Below are positions 7,754 through 15,469 of a DNA stretch of 64,000 nt, in pieces. The notes beneath the pieces were generated by a model. The model worked only from the letters and a program-made list of their open reading frames with translations. It ran no database searches and was not told the DNA's origin. Source of the DNA: Kineosporia rhizophila (GTDB taxonomy: Bacteria; Actinomycetota; Actinomycetes; Actinomycetales; Kineosporiaceae); contig NZ_JAJSOH010000014.1 of NCBI RefSeq assembly GCF_021277265.1, forward strand, positions 150,580 through 214,579, read 5' to 3'. The position numbers and the translations under genes were made by a program. Every line of letters begins with the position of its first letter. Positions within the stretch are counted from its first letter, which is position 1.

Positions 7754-8566
7754 TCAGAAGTTGCCGGAGGCGAGGTCCTCGGCGGAGATCGGGTCGGCCG
7801 GGGCCTTGATCTTCAGCTTCTTGTTCCAGTTGGTGTAGATGCCGCTGGCCTCGGGGTCCTGGTAGGAGACCAGCTCGCCGGAGCCGTCGGCCGCGATGTA
7901 GGTGGTGCCCTTCTCCGACTCGGTCTTCAGGCCGATGGTCTCGCGGCCGGCGATCTTCTTGCCCTCCACCCGGACCAGGTCGTCACCCTCGTACGAGAGG
8001 TCGACCAGGTCGGTGACCACGAAGTCGACGTCCATCACGTCGTACATGTCGGCCATGTCCTTGTCCTTGCGGGAGAACTCCATCCACCGCCCGGACATCA
8101 GGTCGATCACCGCCTGGTCGCCGGCCGCGATGTCCTTGAGCATGTCCTTGCCGGGACGGAAGTAGCCCTGCTCACCGATGATGGTGAGGTTCATCGAGCC
8201 TTCCTTGGGCACGGTCAGCTTGCCGGTGGCCCGCCCCGCCCGCGAGATCTTCATGTTGTAGCGGATCTTGCCGCCCTTGTCGGCGTAGGCCAGCTTGACC
8301 TGCACGGTCTTGGCCTTCTTGGCCTTCTCGTTGGCCAGGGCGAGGATCTCCTGCGGCTCCATCCCGGCGTACGGTTCGGCCGCGGCGTCGTCACCCTCAC
8401 CCTCGGCGGCCGGCTGCGAGGCCTTGGACTCCGCGGTGGCCTTCGAGGCCGGCGCCTCGTCGTCGCCGCCACCGCAACCGGCCAGGATCAGGGAGCCGGC
8501 CAGGGCCGAGGCGATGGTGACGGTGATGGAGCGGGCGGTGCGGGACCGGCTGACACTGGCAGACAA
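7754..8566 (-). CDS. LppX/LprG-like lipoprotein, copy 1
   Basis: A 270-residue predicted lipoprotein. From the TTG at 8566 a signal peptide runs to the lipobox LILAGC (Cys31), followed by a charged, Ala/Glu-rich linker and a domain from about 75 (EPYAGMEPQEILALANEKAKKAKTVQVKLAYAD). The long beta-rich body with YIAADGSGELVSYQ resembles LolA/LppX-type lipid-carrier lipoproteins, a tentative fold call. It is a clear paralogue of the lipoprotein at 10425-11243, sharing EPYAG.xPxEIL, DQAV, GRW, G..TIG and ADGSGELV. TTG is preferred because the 19-nt element shared with the paralogue ends exactly at this codon; an in-frame GTG at 8623 is the alternative. It is divergent from the secreted protease. 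Confidence 0.75.
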   Translation of the reverse strand: MSASVSRSRTARSITVTIASALAGSLILAGCGGGDDEAPASKATAESKASQPAAEGEGDDAAAEPYAGMEPQEILALANEKAKKAKTVQVKLAYADKGGKIRYNMKISRAGRATGKLTVPKEGSMNLTIIGEQGYFRPGKDMLKDIAAGDQAVIDLMSGRWMEFSRKDKDMADMYDVMDVDFVVTDLVDLSYEGDDLVRVEGKKIAGRETIGLKTESEKGTTYIAADGSGELVSYQDPEASGIYTNWNKKLKIKAPADPISAEDLASGNF

Positions 8567-8585
8567 GGCGAATCCGTTCGCTGGG
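8567..8585 (-). promoter_or_regulatory. 19-nt leader element before lipoprotein copy 1
   Basis: On the minus strand CCCAGCGAACGGATTCGCC ends directly against the TTG start. It contains GCGAA-CGGA-TTCGC, a 5-bp stem with a 4-nt loop. The same 19 nt occur without change before the ATG of the paralogous lipoprotein at 11244-11262. It might be a translational control hairpin or a protein-binding site. Confidence 0.6.
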
Positions 8586-8699
8586 ACTGAGCGCGCCTGT
8601 CCGGATCGGCCGGGGCGCCGCACTACGCACGTGCCCGCCGAGCTTAAGTTTCGCTTGAGGCGAGTGAGGCCTGTTTACCCAATTTCTCCCCGGCTGATT

Positions 8700-8726
8700 C
8701 TCAGCCGATTCTCAGGTTGCGCCGAA
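8700..8726 (+). promoter_or_regulatory. Candidate FliA-type promoter for the secreted protease
   Basis: CTCA (8700-8703), 17 nt, GCCGAA (8721-8726). This fits the consensus I recall for FliA-family sigma factors in motile actinomycetes (CTCA, 15-17 nt, GCCGAA). A start site near 8733 would give a leader of roughly 100 nt before the ATG at 8831. Confidence 0.4.
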
Positions 8727-8830
8727 CGGATGAAGCCGATCATGAAACGCATTCCGGCGATCACCCGGCGCCTCTCCAGGGGCGCCTCACCCTTCCTGTG
8801 GGGCTCGACAATCCCGCCCGGAGGGCTGAG

Positions 8831-10444
8831 ATGAAGAGTTACTGGCGTACTTTGGGGATCCCCGCAGTGGTGGTCGGGTGCCTGGTGGCCACCCCGTTCA
8901 CCGCCAGTGCGGCCTCGTCGCAAGGAAAATCGGCCGAGGGTAAACCGACTCAGACCGAGAGTCGCCCCTTCCAGTACGTCCCGGCCGCCCAGAAGGCCCG
9001 GATGGCGAAGCAGGCTCCGCTGGTGAAGGCGGCCCAGCAGTTACGCGACGCCCTCGAAGGTGGCCGTCACGCCGGGTACACCGGAATCTCACTGACCGGT
9101 GACACCGTGAGTGTCTACTGGAAGGGAAAGGTGCCCACGAGCGTCCGTAAGCTCGTTTCCAGCACCGCGGCCGCCGAACTCCGGTCGGCCCGTTACTCGT
9201 TCACCGAGCTCAAGGCCGCCGAGAAGGAGGCGATCAAGTACATCGCCGCCCATGACGGCCCGGTCTTCGGCGTGCGGGTGCCCGCCGACGGCAGCGGCCT
9301 GGTGGCCCAGACGTCCTCGCCCCTGGGAACGGCTCGCGCCGCCACGTTCCGGGCCCGCGCGCTCGACGACTCGGCCGTGCAGATGAAGGTGGAGGTGGCC
9401 CCGGCGCCGCAGCCCACCGGCCGGGTCGACGACTATGCGCCCTACTACGGCGGTGGCCGGATCACGAATCCCGGCGGAGGTGGCTGTTCCACCGGTTTCG
9501 CGGTGCAGCGCAACAATGTTCAGTACCTGCTCACGGCCGGGCACTGCGGCTGGCCGGGCGGGACCTTCCTGAACGGCAACAGTTCCCGCACGGTCGGCAC
9601 GGGAGACAGCGAACACGTGGCCCACGACATCATGCTGATCCGGGCCGGCTCGTCGGGGCGGATCTTCGACGGGGGCGGGCTGAAGCTGTACGAGGACCGC
9701 GGCCAGTTCACCAAGGCGGTGAGCGGCTGGAACGACGCCTTCCCCAACGAATGGGTCTGCCAGTCGGGGATGACCAGCGGCGCGCAGTGCAACATCCAGA
9801 ACTCCAACGACTTCTCGTACAGCTACAGCTTCGCCGGGGAGACGTACACCGACCTGGTACTGGCCCACTCGCGCGGAGGCATCGGCTCCCGTCCGGGTGA
9901 CAGCGGCGGACCGGTATTCACCCTGGATGGCGCCAAAGTGACTGCCAAAGGCACGATCTCGGGCGGCAGCTCGTTCTACCCGATCAAGATCTCGTACAAC
10001 GGCAAGTGCCTGGACGCCGACGCCGGCAACCTGAACCGCGACGGCACCCGGATCCAGCTGTGGGACTGCAACAACTCCACGCAGCAGAACTTCGTGTTCC
10101 GCAACGACGGCACGATCCGCAGCGCCACCAACGACGGCTTCTGCCTGGACGCCGACCTGGCCACCATCGGTGGCAACGGCACCCGGATCCAGCTCTGGAC
10201 CTGCAACGGCACCAACCAGCAGAAGTGGAAGTTCAACGGCTCGGTGGCCGGGCCGATCCAGTCGATCTACAACGGCCGCTGCCTGGACGGCGACCTCGGG
10301 CAGATCAACAACAACGGGGCCAAGGTGCAGCTCTGGGACTGCAACAACACCGCCCAGCAGGGCTGGGGCCCGCAGACCCGGATGCTCTACCAGGACTTCC
10401 GGACGGCCAACCGGGACTTCGGGATCACGGTGCTGACCCAGTAG
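8831..10444 (+). CDS. Secreted S1-family serine protease with C-terminal ricin-type lectin domain
   Basis: A 537-residue exported protease. ATG 8831 has GGAGG 6-7 nt upstream and starts a signal peptide (MKSYWRTLGIPAVVVGCLVATPFTASA). A pro-region of about 190 residues follows. The chymotrypsin-fold domain carries the triad: His238 (LLTAGHCGW), Asp266 (VAHDIMLIR) and Ser358 (RPGDSGGPVF). From about residue 380 come three beta-trefoil repeats with CLDAD/CLDGD and QQNF, QQKW, QQGW motifs, a carbohydrate-binding ricin-B module. The enzyme probably acts outside the cell while held to a glycan such as wall or sporangial matrix (inference). It is flanked on both sides by paralogous lipoproteins transcribed away or toward it, and has a FliA-like promoter upstream. 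Confidence 0.92.
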   Translation: MKSYWRTLGIPAVVVGCLVATPFTASAASSQGKSAEGKPTQTESRPFQYVPAAQKARMAKQAPLVKAAQQLRDALEGGRHAGYTGISLTGDTVSVYWKGKVPTSVRKLVSSTAAAELRSARYSFTELKAAEKEAIKYIAAHDGPVFGVRVPADGSGLVAQTSSPLGTARAATFRARALDDSAVQMKVEVAPAPQPTGRVDDYAPYYGGGRITNPGGGGCSTGFAVQRNNVQYLLTAGHCGWPGGTFLNGNSSRTVGTGDSEHVAHDIMLIRAGSSGRIFDGGGLKLYEDRGQFTKAVSGWNDAFPNEWVCQSGMTSGAQCNIQNSNDFSYSYSFAGETYTDLVLAHSRGGIGSRPGDSGGPVFTLDGAKVTAKGTISGGSSFYPIKISYNGKCLDADAGNLNRDGTRIQLWDCNNSTQQNFVFRNDGTIRSATNDGFCLDADLATIGGNGTRIQLWTCNGTNQQKWKFNGSVAGPIQSIYNGRCLDGDLGQINNNGAKVQLWDCNNTAQQGWGPQTRMLYQDFRTANRDFGITVLTQ

Positions 10445-11243
10445 ACACGCTCGCGCCAAGAGGTGGTCCGGACGTCCGGACCACCTCTTCGTGCGAGCCG
10501 GTGGCCTCCAGCGGGTAGGTCAGGGCCGGGACCTTGACCTGGATCTTCTCGTTCCAGTGGCTGAACACGGCCCGGGTTCCGGCATCCACCGAGGCGACCA
10601 GTTCACCCGAGCCGTCGGCGGACACGTACAGGGTGGCGCGCAGGTTCTTGCGCCGGATCCCGATCGTCTTCCGGCCGTCGAAGATCTTGCCCTTGACCTG
10701 GAGGAGGTTGCGCTGGTCGCTGGTCACGCCGATCAGGTCGTCGAGCAGGAACCCGAGGTCGAGCACGTCGAACGTGCCGCCCCAGTCGGGGTCGTGGTCC
10801 AGCGGAGCCTCCAGCCAACGGCCCCGCAGTTCGCGGCGTACCGCCTGGTCGTCCCCGGCCAGCTCGTCCAGCAGCGACGAGCTGGGCAGCAGGTACCCGA
10901 TGTCGTCGACGACCTTGATCTTGAGCAGCCCGCCCGCCGGATCGGTCATCTCACCCCGGCCCTGGCCGTTGCGGCCCGCGCGCAGGTCGTACTCCTGGGG
11001 CCCGTCGCCCTCGTCGAAGCTGATCTGCACCTGGGCCGAGCGGGCCTCGGTGAAGTTCTGCTCGGCCAGCTCGAGGATCTCCCGCGGCTTCAGACCGGCG
11101 TACGGCTCGGCGGCGCCGGACCGGAGCCTGGCTCTCGGCTGCGGATCGGGCGAACCGGTGCAGGCGGCCAGCACCAGTGCGGTGAGGGTCGCGGCAACTC
11201 CTCGGCGCAGCCGGGGCCGGACTGCGGGCCGGGCGGTGGGCAT
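10425..11243 (-). CDS. LppX/LprG-like lipoprotein, copy 2
   Basis: A 272-residue lipoprotein paralogous to the one at 7754-8566. Signal peptide MPTARPAVRPRLRRGVAATLTALVLAAC with lipobox Cys28; conserved body EPYAGLKPREILELAEQNFTEARSAQVQ, DQAVRRELRGRW, LYVSADGSGELV, HWNEKIQVKVPALTYPL. The ATG at 11243 abuts the shared 19-nt leader element; an ATG 30 nt upstream would include that element as coding sequence. The C-terminal 25 residues beyond the paralogue's alignment are encoded by the protease gene's terminator hairpin and its 3' end, with a 20-nt antisense overlap of the two genes, so this tail looks like acquired read-through. Confidence 0.75.
   Translation of the reverse strand: MPTARPAVRPRLRRGVAATLTALVLAACTGSPDPQPRARLRSGAAEPYAGLKPREILELAEQNFTEARSAQVQISFDEGDGPQEYDLRAGRNGQGRGEMTDPAGGLLKIKVVDDIGYLLPSSSLLDELAGDDQAVRRELRGRWLEAPLDHDPDWGGTFDVLDLGFLLDDLIGVTSDQRNLLQVKGKIFDGRKTIGIRRKNLRATLYVSADGSGELVASVDAGTRAVFSHWNEKIQVKVPALTYPLEATGSHEEVVRTSGPPLGASVSTGSAP
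10458..10489. terminator. Perfect 32-bp palindrome terminator inside a coding end
   Basis: AAGAGGTGGTCCGGAC followed immediately by its exact reverse complement, 14 nt after the protease stop. It is a strong terminator hairpin for the protease and is simultaneously part of the C-terminal coding region of the convergent lipoprotein. Confidence 0.85.
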
Positions 11244-11262
11244 GGCGAATCCGTTCGCTGGG
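11244..11262 (-). promoter_or_regulatory. 19-nt leader element before lipoprotein copy 2
   Basis: Identical to the element at 8567-8585, again directly adjoining the start codon (ATG here). The DNA identity includes third codon positions if read in frame (PANGFA), which favours selection on the nucleic acid. Surrounding sequence is not conserved to the same degree. Confidence 0.6.
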
Positions 11263-11383
11263 CTCGGGGTCATCCTGAGCCTAAAGTTCCGGATGGGGCG
11301 GGGGAGGGGTTTTCGTCGGTCCTCCGGAACCGGCGTACCGAGCTGGGGGCCGTTTCGTGATGTGAGCTTCCCCGGCCGGTGCG

Positions 11384-11914
11384 ATGCTGCCCACCATGCC
11401 GATGAGCTCAGCTGAGGGTAAGGACTGGATTCACGACCGGATCGCCGGCCTGACTGCCGAGGGCGCGGTGACGGTGCTCGACATCGGCCCCGGCGTGGGC
11501 ACCTACGCCAAGCTCCTGAAGGATCTGCCGATCGACCGGATCACCGGGATCGAGATCTACGAGCCCTACGTGACCACCTACCGCCTGCGCGACTACTACG
11601 ACGAGATCGTGGTGGCGGACGCCCGCGAGGCCGACCTCCCGGCCGCCGACGTGGTGATCCTGGGCGACGTGGCCGAGCACATGAGCGAGCCGGATGCCCT
11701 GGCGCTGTGGGACAAGGCCCGCAAGGCGGCTCGCCGCGCGGTGTACCTGTCCATCCCGGTGGTGCACTACCCGCAGGGCGAGATCGAGGGCAACCCGCAC
11801 GAGGTGCACGTGGTGGAGGACTGGAACCACGAGCGCATCCTGGAGACGTTCCCCGGTATCGGGCGCTCGTGGACGGGGACCGAGGTCGGCGTCTACGAAT
11901 GCCTCACCTCGTGA
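11384..11914 (+). CDS. SAM-dependent methyltransferase-like protein
   Basis: About 172-176 residues with a class I methyltransferase core. Motif I is VTVLDIGPGVGTYAKLLKDL (about 30-50), motif II includes ITGIEIYEPY with an acidic residue for the SAM ribose, then VVADAREADLPAADVVILGDVAEHMSEPDALALWDKARKAARRAVYLSIPVV. This layout fits small-molecule or glycan methyltransferases. The start is ambiguous among ATGs at 11384, 11396 and 11402, none with a strong ribosome site. The gene overlaps the next one by up to 16 nt and heads a coupled four-gene glycosyltransferase operon, so the acceptor is probably a sugar or glycan made by it (inference). Confidence 0.75.
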   Translation: MLPTMPMSSAEGKDWIHDRIAGLTAEGAVTVLDIGPGVGTYAKLLKDLPIDRITGIEIYEPYVTTYRLRDYYDEIVVADAREADLPAADVVILGDVAEHMSEPDALALWDKARKAARRAVYLSIPVVHYPQGEIEGNPHEVHVVEDWNHERILETFPGIGRSWTGTEVGVYECLTS

Positions 11915-13005
11915 GGCGCGATCCCGTCCTCGACCGGCCCGTCGGCAGTTCGCCGCGGGTGCTGCAGATCCCCGGTGACCACCCCTACGTGCACCAGGTC
12001 TGCCCCAGTCCCTTCCGGTTCGAGGGTTCGCCCGGCGCGGTGCCCAGCCCGGCCCTGACCCCGCAGTGGCTGTCGCAGCACCGGGGCGAGTTCGACGTGG
12101 TGCACGTGCACTTCGGCTACGAGCACCTCGACGTGGACGAGATGCGGCACTGGATCATGCATTTGGGACGCCTGCGGGTCCCGTTGGTGCTCACGGTCCA
12201 CGACCTGCGCAACCCGCACCAGGACACCCCCGAGGCCCACGACCGCCATCTGGACCTGCTGGTGCCCGCCGCGGCCGTGGTCCTGACCCTCACCGCGGGC
12301 GCGGCGGCGGAGATCCGCCGGCGCTGGGGCCGGCGGGCCCAGGTCGTGCCGCATCCGGCCATCTTCGACCGCAGCCTGCTGAGCCGGCGCCCGGCGCCCG
12401 GCCCGCAGAAGATCGTCGGCATCCACCTGAAAGACCTGCGGCGCAACGTGGTCGGGCCCGACCAGGTGGTGCGGGCCGCGCTCAGCGGCGCGCAGGCGGC
12501 GGGGGCGCGGCTGCGGATCGACCTGCACCCGGGGGTGCGGAACCGTCCGGAGCTGCAGCTGACCCGCAGCCTGGCCGAGCAGGGGTTGCTCGACCTGGTG
12601 GTCCACGAGCGCTTCAGCGATGCCGACCTGGCCGGCTACCTGAAGGGCCTGCACACGTACGTCCTGCCCAACCGGTTCGGCACCCACTCGGGCTGGCTCG
12701 AGGCCTGCCGGGACACCGGCACCCGGATCGTGGCGCCCTCCTGCGGCTACTACGCCGACCAGTGGGACGAGGTGCTCACCTACCAGCACGACGAGGTCAC
12801 CGGGCTCCGCGCCGCATCGCTGACCCGGGCCGTTCGCCGGTCGCTGGAGGCCGGCCCGGTCCAGCCCGCGACCCCGGGCTTCCGGGCCGCACAGCTCCAG
12901 CAGGTGCAGGCGCAGCACGCCGACGTGTACCGGCGGGCCCACCGCCGTAAGACGCTGCCGGTGCGGGCCGTGGCGCTGCGCCAGACCGTCGGCGCGGTCG
13001 GATGA
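11899..13005 (+). CDS. GT4-like glycosyltransferase
   Basis: About 368 residues with a GT-B organisation. N-terminal half: VLQIPGDHPYVHQVCP, EFDVVHVHFGYEHLDVDEMRHWIMHLGRLRVPLVLTVHDLRNPHQD, AAAVVLTLTAGAAAEIRRRWGRRAQVVPHPAIFD. C-terminal half: KIVGIHLKDLRRNVVGPDQVV, LIDLHPGVR-like strand, YLKGLHTYVLPNRFGTHSGWLEACRDTGTRIVAPSCGYYADQW, matching the donor-binding region of retaining GT4 enzymes with an acidic residue in GWLEACRD. ATG 11899 is taken as start; GTG 11911 (GTGA overlap with the previous stop) is equally likely. Donor and acceptor unknown. Confidence 0.75.
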   Translation: MPHLVRRDPVLDRPVGSSPRVLQIPGDHPYVHQVCPSPFRFEGSPGAVPSPALTPQWLSQHRGEFDVVHVHFGYEHLDVDEMRHWIMHLGRLRVPLVLTVHDLRNPHQDTPEAHDRHLDLLVPAAAVVLTLTAGAAAEIRRRWGRRAQVVPHPAIFDRSLLSRRPAPGPQKIVGIHLKDLRRNVVGPDQVVRAALSGAQAAGARLRIDLHPGVRNRPELQLTRSLAEQGLLDLVVHERFSDADLAGYLKGLHTYVLPNRFGTHSGWLEACRDTGTRIVAPSCGYYADQWDEVLTYQHDEVTGLRAASLTRAVRRSLEAGPVQPATPGFRAAQLQQVQAQHADVYRRAHRRKTLPVRAVALRQTVGAVG

Positions 13006-14018
13006 CGAAACCAGCCGTCCATCTGGTGGTGGGGCCGCCGGACCACGGCGTGGTGATCTTCGCGGACTGGCTGGCCCGGCAGACCGGCGGCCACCGCATC
13101 CACCTGCCGGGTCCGGAGGCTTTCGACGCCTCGGTGCTGGCCCGCATCCGCGAGCTCGGGGCCCCGGTGCACCTGCAGTACACCGAGGCCCTGTTCGGCC
13201 CGCACACCACCACGGCGGCGGCCGGGTTCGTGCGCCTGCGCTCGGCCCTGCCCGGACCGGTCGGGGTGACCTTGCACGACCTGCCCGATCCGGCCGACGA
13301 ACCCGGCCGCTACCAGCGTCGTTCGGCCGGGTACCGCGAGGTGGCCCGGGCCGCGGACGTGGTCTGCGTGAGCAGCCGGCACGAGCTACGGCTGCTGAAC
13401 CAGCTGGCCCCCGAGGTGACCAGCGCCCAGGTCATCCCCCTGCCGATGGCGGCCGACCCGGTGGTCGAACCGGCCGACAGGCCGCGGCCACGGCCGGAGG
13501 TGGCGGTCTTCGGGTTCATCTACCCGGGCAAGGGGCACGCGGCCGTGCTGGGTGAGATGCGTGATCTGCCAGAGGGAATCGCGCTCACCGCGATCGGCCG
13601 CCTGGCCGACAACCACGCTGACCTCGGGTCGGAGCTGACGGATGCCGCAGCCCGTTCCGGTCGTTCGTTCGCGGTAACGGGGTTCCTGCCCGAAGCGGAA
13701 CTGCAGACCCGGCTGCGGCTGTCGGCGGTGCCAGTGGTTCCCGCCACCAACATCTCTGCCTCCGGTTCGCTCAACACCTGGATCGCTGCCGGCCGTCGCC
13801 CGCTGGTGGCGGAAGGCCCGTACACCCGTGAGCTGGCCGAGGACTGCCCGGGCCTGCTCACCCTCTACCGCCCCGGTGAGTTCGCCGAGGCGGCCCGCGA
13901 GGTTCTGGCCGACGCCTCGAAGTCCTGGCTATTGCAGACCCCGCCGCCTGAGCGACACGAAAGTGCCGTGGCCGAAGCGTATCTGAACGTGTTCGCACCC
14001 GCAGGAGTGAGCTCTTGA
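13002..14018 (+). CDS. Glycosyltransferase (GT4-like), second of the cluster
   Basis: A 338-residue protein with GT-B features: VHLVVGPPDHGVVIFADWLARQTGGH, GVTLHDLPDPADEPGRYQRRSAGYREVARAADVVCVSSRHELRLL, then RPEVAVFGFIYPGKGHAAVL, which is the family's linker into the donor domain, and SRSFAVTGFLPEAELQTRLRLSAVPVVPATNISASGSLNTWIAAGRRPLVAEGPYTREL. A classical E(x7)E motif is not evident in the last segment, so catalytic type is uncertain. The ATG overlaps the previous TGA by 4 nt, so translation is coupled. It resembles a shortened GT4 of the kind found in polysaccharide or glycoprotein loci. Confidence 0.7.
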   Translation: MTKPAVHLVVGPPDHGVVIFADWLARQTGGHRIHLPGPEAFDASVLARIRELGAPVHLQYTEALFGPHTTTAAAGFVRLRSALPGPVGVTLHDLPDPADEPGRYQRRSAGYREVARAADVVCVSSRHELRLLNQLAPEVTSAQVIPLPMAADPVVEPADRPRPRPEVAVFGFIYPGKGHAAVLGEMRDLPEGIALTAIGRLADNHADLGSELTDAAARSGRSFAVTGFLPEAELQTRLRLSAVPVVPATNISASGSLNTWIAAGRRPLVAEGPYTRELAEDCPGLLTLYRPGEFAEAAREVLADASKSWLLQTPPPERHESAVAEAYLNVFAPAGVSS

Positions 14019-15304
14019 TCGACCATGCCCTGGTAGCTCCCCGCGGTGAGCTCGTGGTTCCCGGAAATCGCTGGGACCTGGCCGAGCGCCCGGCCGCGCA
14101 GTCGCCTGAGGTGAGTGTGGTGGTGCCCTACTACCAGGGCGCCGAGCAGTTGGCTCTGCTGCTGGAGGGCCTGCGGGGCCAGGACTTTCCGTCGGGGCGC
14201 TTCGAGGTGCTGGTGGCCGACGACGGCTCTCCGGATCCTCTCGATCTGGGCCGGTTCGACACGTCCGGCTTGCGGGTGCGCGCGTTCCATCAGGAGGACA
14301 AAGGTTTCCGCGCGGCCGCGGCCCGCAATCTGGCTGCGGCCTCGGCCGAGGGGCAGGTGCTGTGCTTCCTCGATCAGGACACCATCCCTGAACCGAGCTA
14401 TCTGAGCGCCATTTCGAGGCTTCCGGGACAGCTGCCGGACGCCCTCGTGGTCGGGCGGCGGGAACACGCCGACCTGGCCGGCTGGAATGCCGAGGGAGTG
14501 CGGGACTGGTTCAGCGGCAAGGGCCCGGCACCCGAGATCCTCACCGCGCCCGAGTGGCTCAGCCGGGAGTACCGGGACACGCGTGATCTGCTGGATGCCG
14601 GCGAGAACGGCTACAAGTACATCATCAGTGCGGTCATGGCCTGCAGCACCGCGCTTTTCCGCGAGCTGGGCGGGTTCGACGAGTCGTTCCAGCAGTACGG
14701 CGGTGAGGACTGGGAGTTCGCGCACCGCGCCTGGAATGCGGGTGCCGTGCTGGCGCACGAGCCCAGGGCGGTGGCCTGGCACGACGGGCCGGACTGGGCG
14801 GGCCGTTCCACCCCCGAGAGCCGGCAGGCGATGAAGCAGGACGAAAAAGAGGCTCTGCTGCGCCGTATCCCGGAGTCGGAGGTCTGTGCCCGACCCGACC
14901 ACCCCGCCAACCTGCTCCTGACCTGGACGGGGCTCACCGACGTCCACAATCAGGCAGTTCAGGACGTCTTGGACCACTTGCGCGCCGCGCCCCTGAACAT
15001 TGCCGTGCAGCAGAACGCGCAATTCGGCCCGCAGGAGCAGAGCCGGGCCCGCTTCCAGGCCACCCTGCACGGAATGCCCGAAGATCCGGAACAGCTCACT
15101 GCCTCAATTGAAGACGCTCTTACCTGGCTACGGCACTCGGGCGCCGGTGAGGTGCGGCTGGACGAACCGCGGCTCACGATCACGGCCACTCGCGCGCGGC
15201 GGCGCGCCGAACGCTGGCAGAACAGCTTTCCGGGCCGGGATCTGCTCGACGACCTTTTCGGCCGCGTGGAGTTGGCCTCCCGGCTCCGGACCCGAACGGC
15301 GTAA
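14015..15304 (+). CDS. GT2-family glycosyltransferase
   Basis: A 429-residue GT-A enzyme. Signatures in order: VSVVVPYYQGAEQLALLLEGLRGQDFP, VLVADDGSPDPL, FRAAAARNLAAASAEGQVLCFLDQDTIPEPSYL (the DxD-equivalent DQD), and further on ACSTALFRELGGFDESFQQYGGEDWEFAHRAWNAGAVL, whose GGED is the catalytic-base region. A C-terminal 130 residues is extra and helical. The TTG start has GGAG 7-8 nt upstream and overlaps the previous stop (TTGA); no better in-frame start exists. Last gene of the coupled methyltransferase/glycosyltransferase operon. Likely substrate: nucleotide sugar with a lipid- or protein-bound glycan (inference). Confidence 0.87.
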   Translation: MIDHALVAPRGELVVPGNRWDLAERPAAQSPEVSVVVPYYQGAEQLALLLEGLRGQDFPSGRFEVLVADDGSPDPLDLGRFDTSGLRVRAFHQEDKGFRAAAARNLAAASAEGQVLCFLDQDTIPEPSYLSAISRLPGQLPDALVVGRREHADLAGWNAEGVRDWFSGKGPAPEILTAPEWLSREYRDTRDLLDAGENGYKYIISAVMACSTALFRELGGFDESFQQYGGEDWEFAHRAWNAGAVLAHEPRAVAWHDGPDWAGRSTPESRQAMKQDEKEALLRRIPESEVCARPDHPANLLLTWTGLTDVHNQAVQDVLDHLRAAPLNIAVQQNAQFGPQEQSRARFQATLHGMPEDPEQLTASIEDALTWLRHSGAGEVRLDEPRLTITATRARRRAERWQNSFPGRDLLDDLFGRVELASRLRTRTA

Positions 15305-15469
15305 AGACCTCTGCGCTCGTGCTTACGCTGCCGTAGCGGATGCCGGGCGAACGGGTGACGGGATCGTCCGCGTGGCGTAGGCGGCCACGGTCTGTTCATG
15401 GGCGGCCACTGGCGGCCGACTGCCGTATTGGCCCGGAACCGCGGGGTTGCTGCGAAGGAAAGTAGACCC

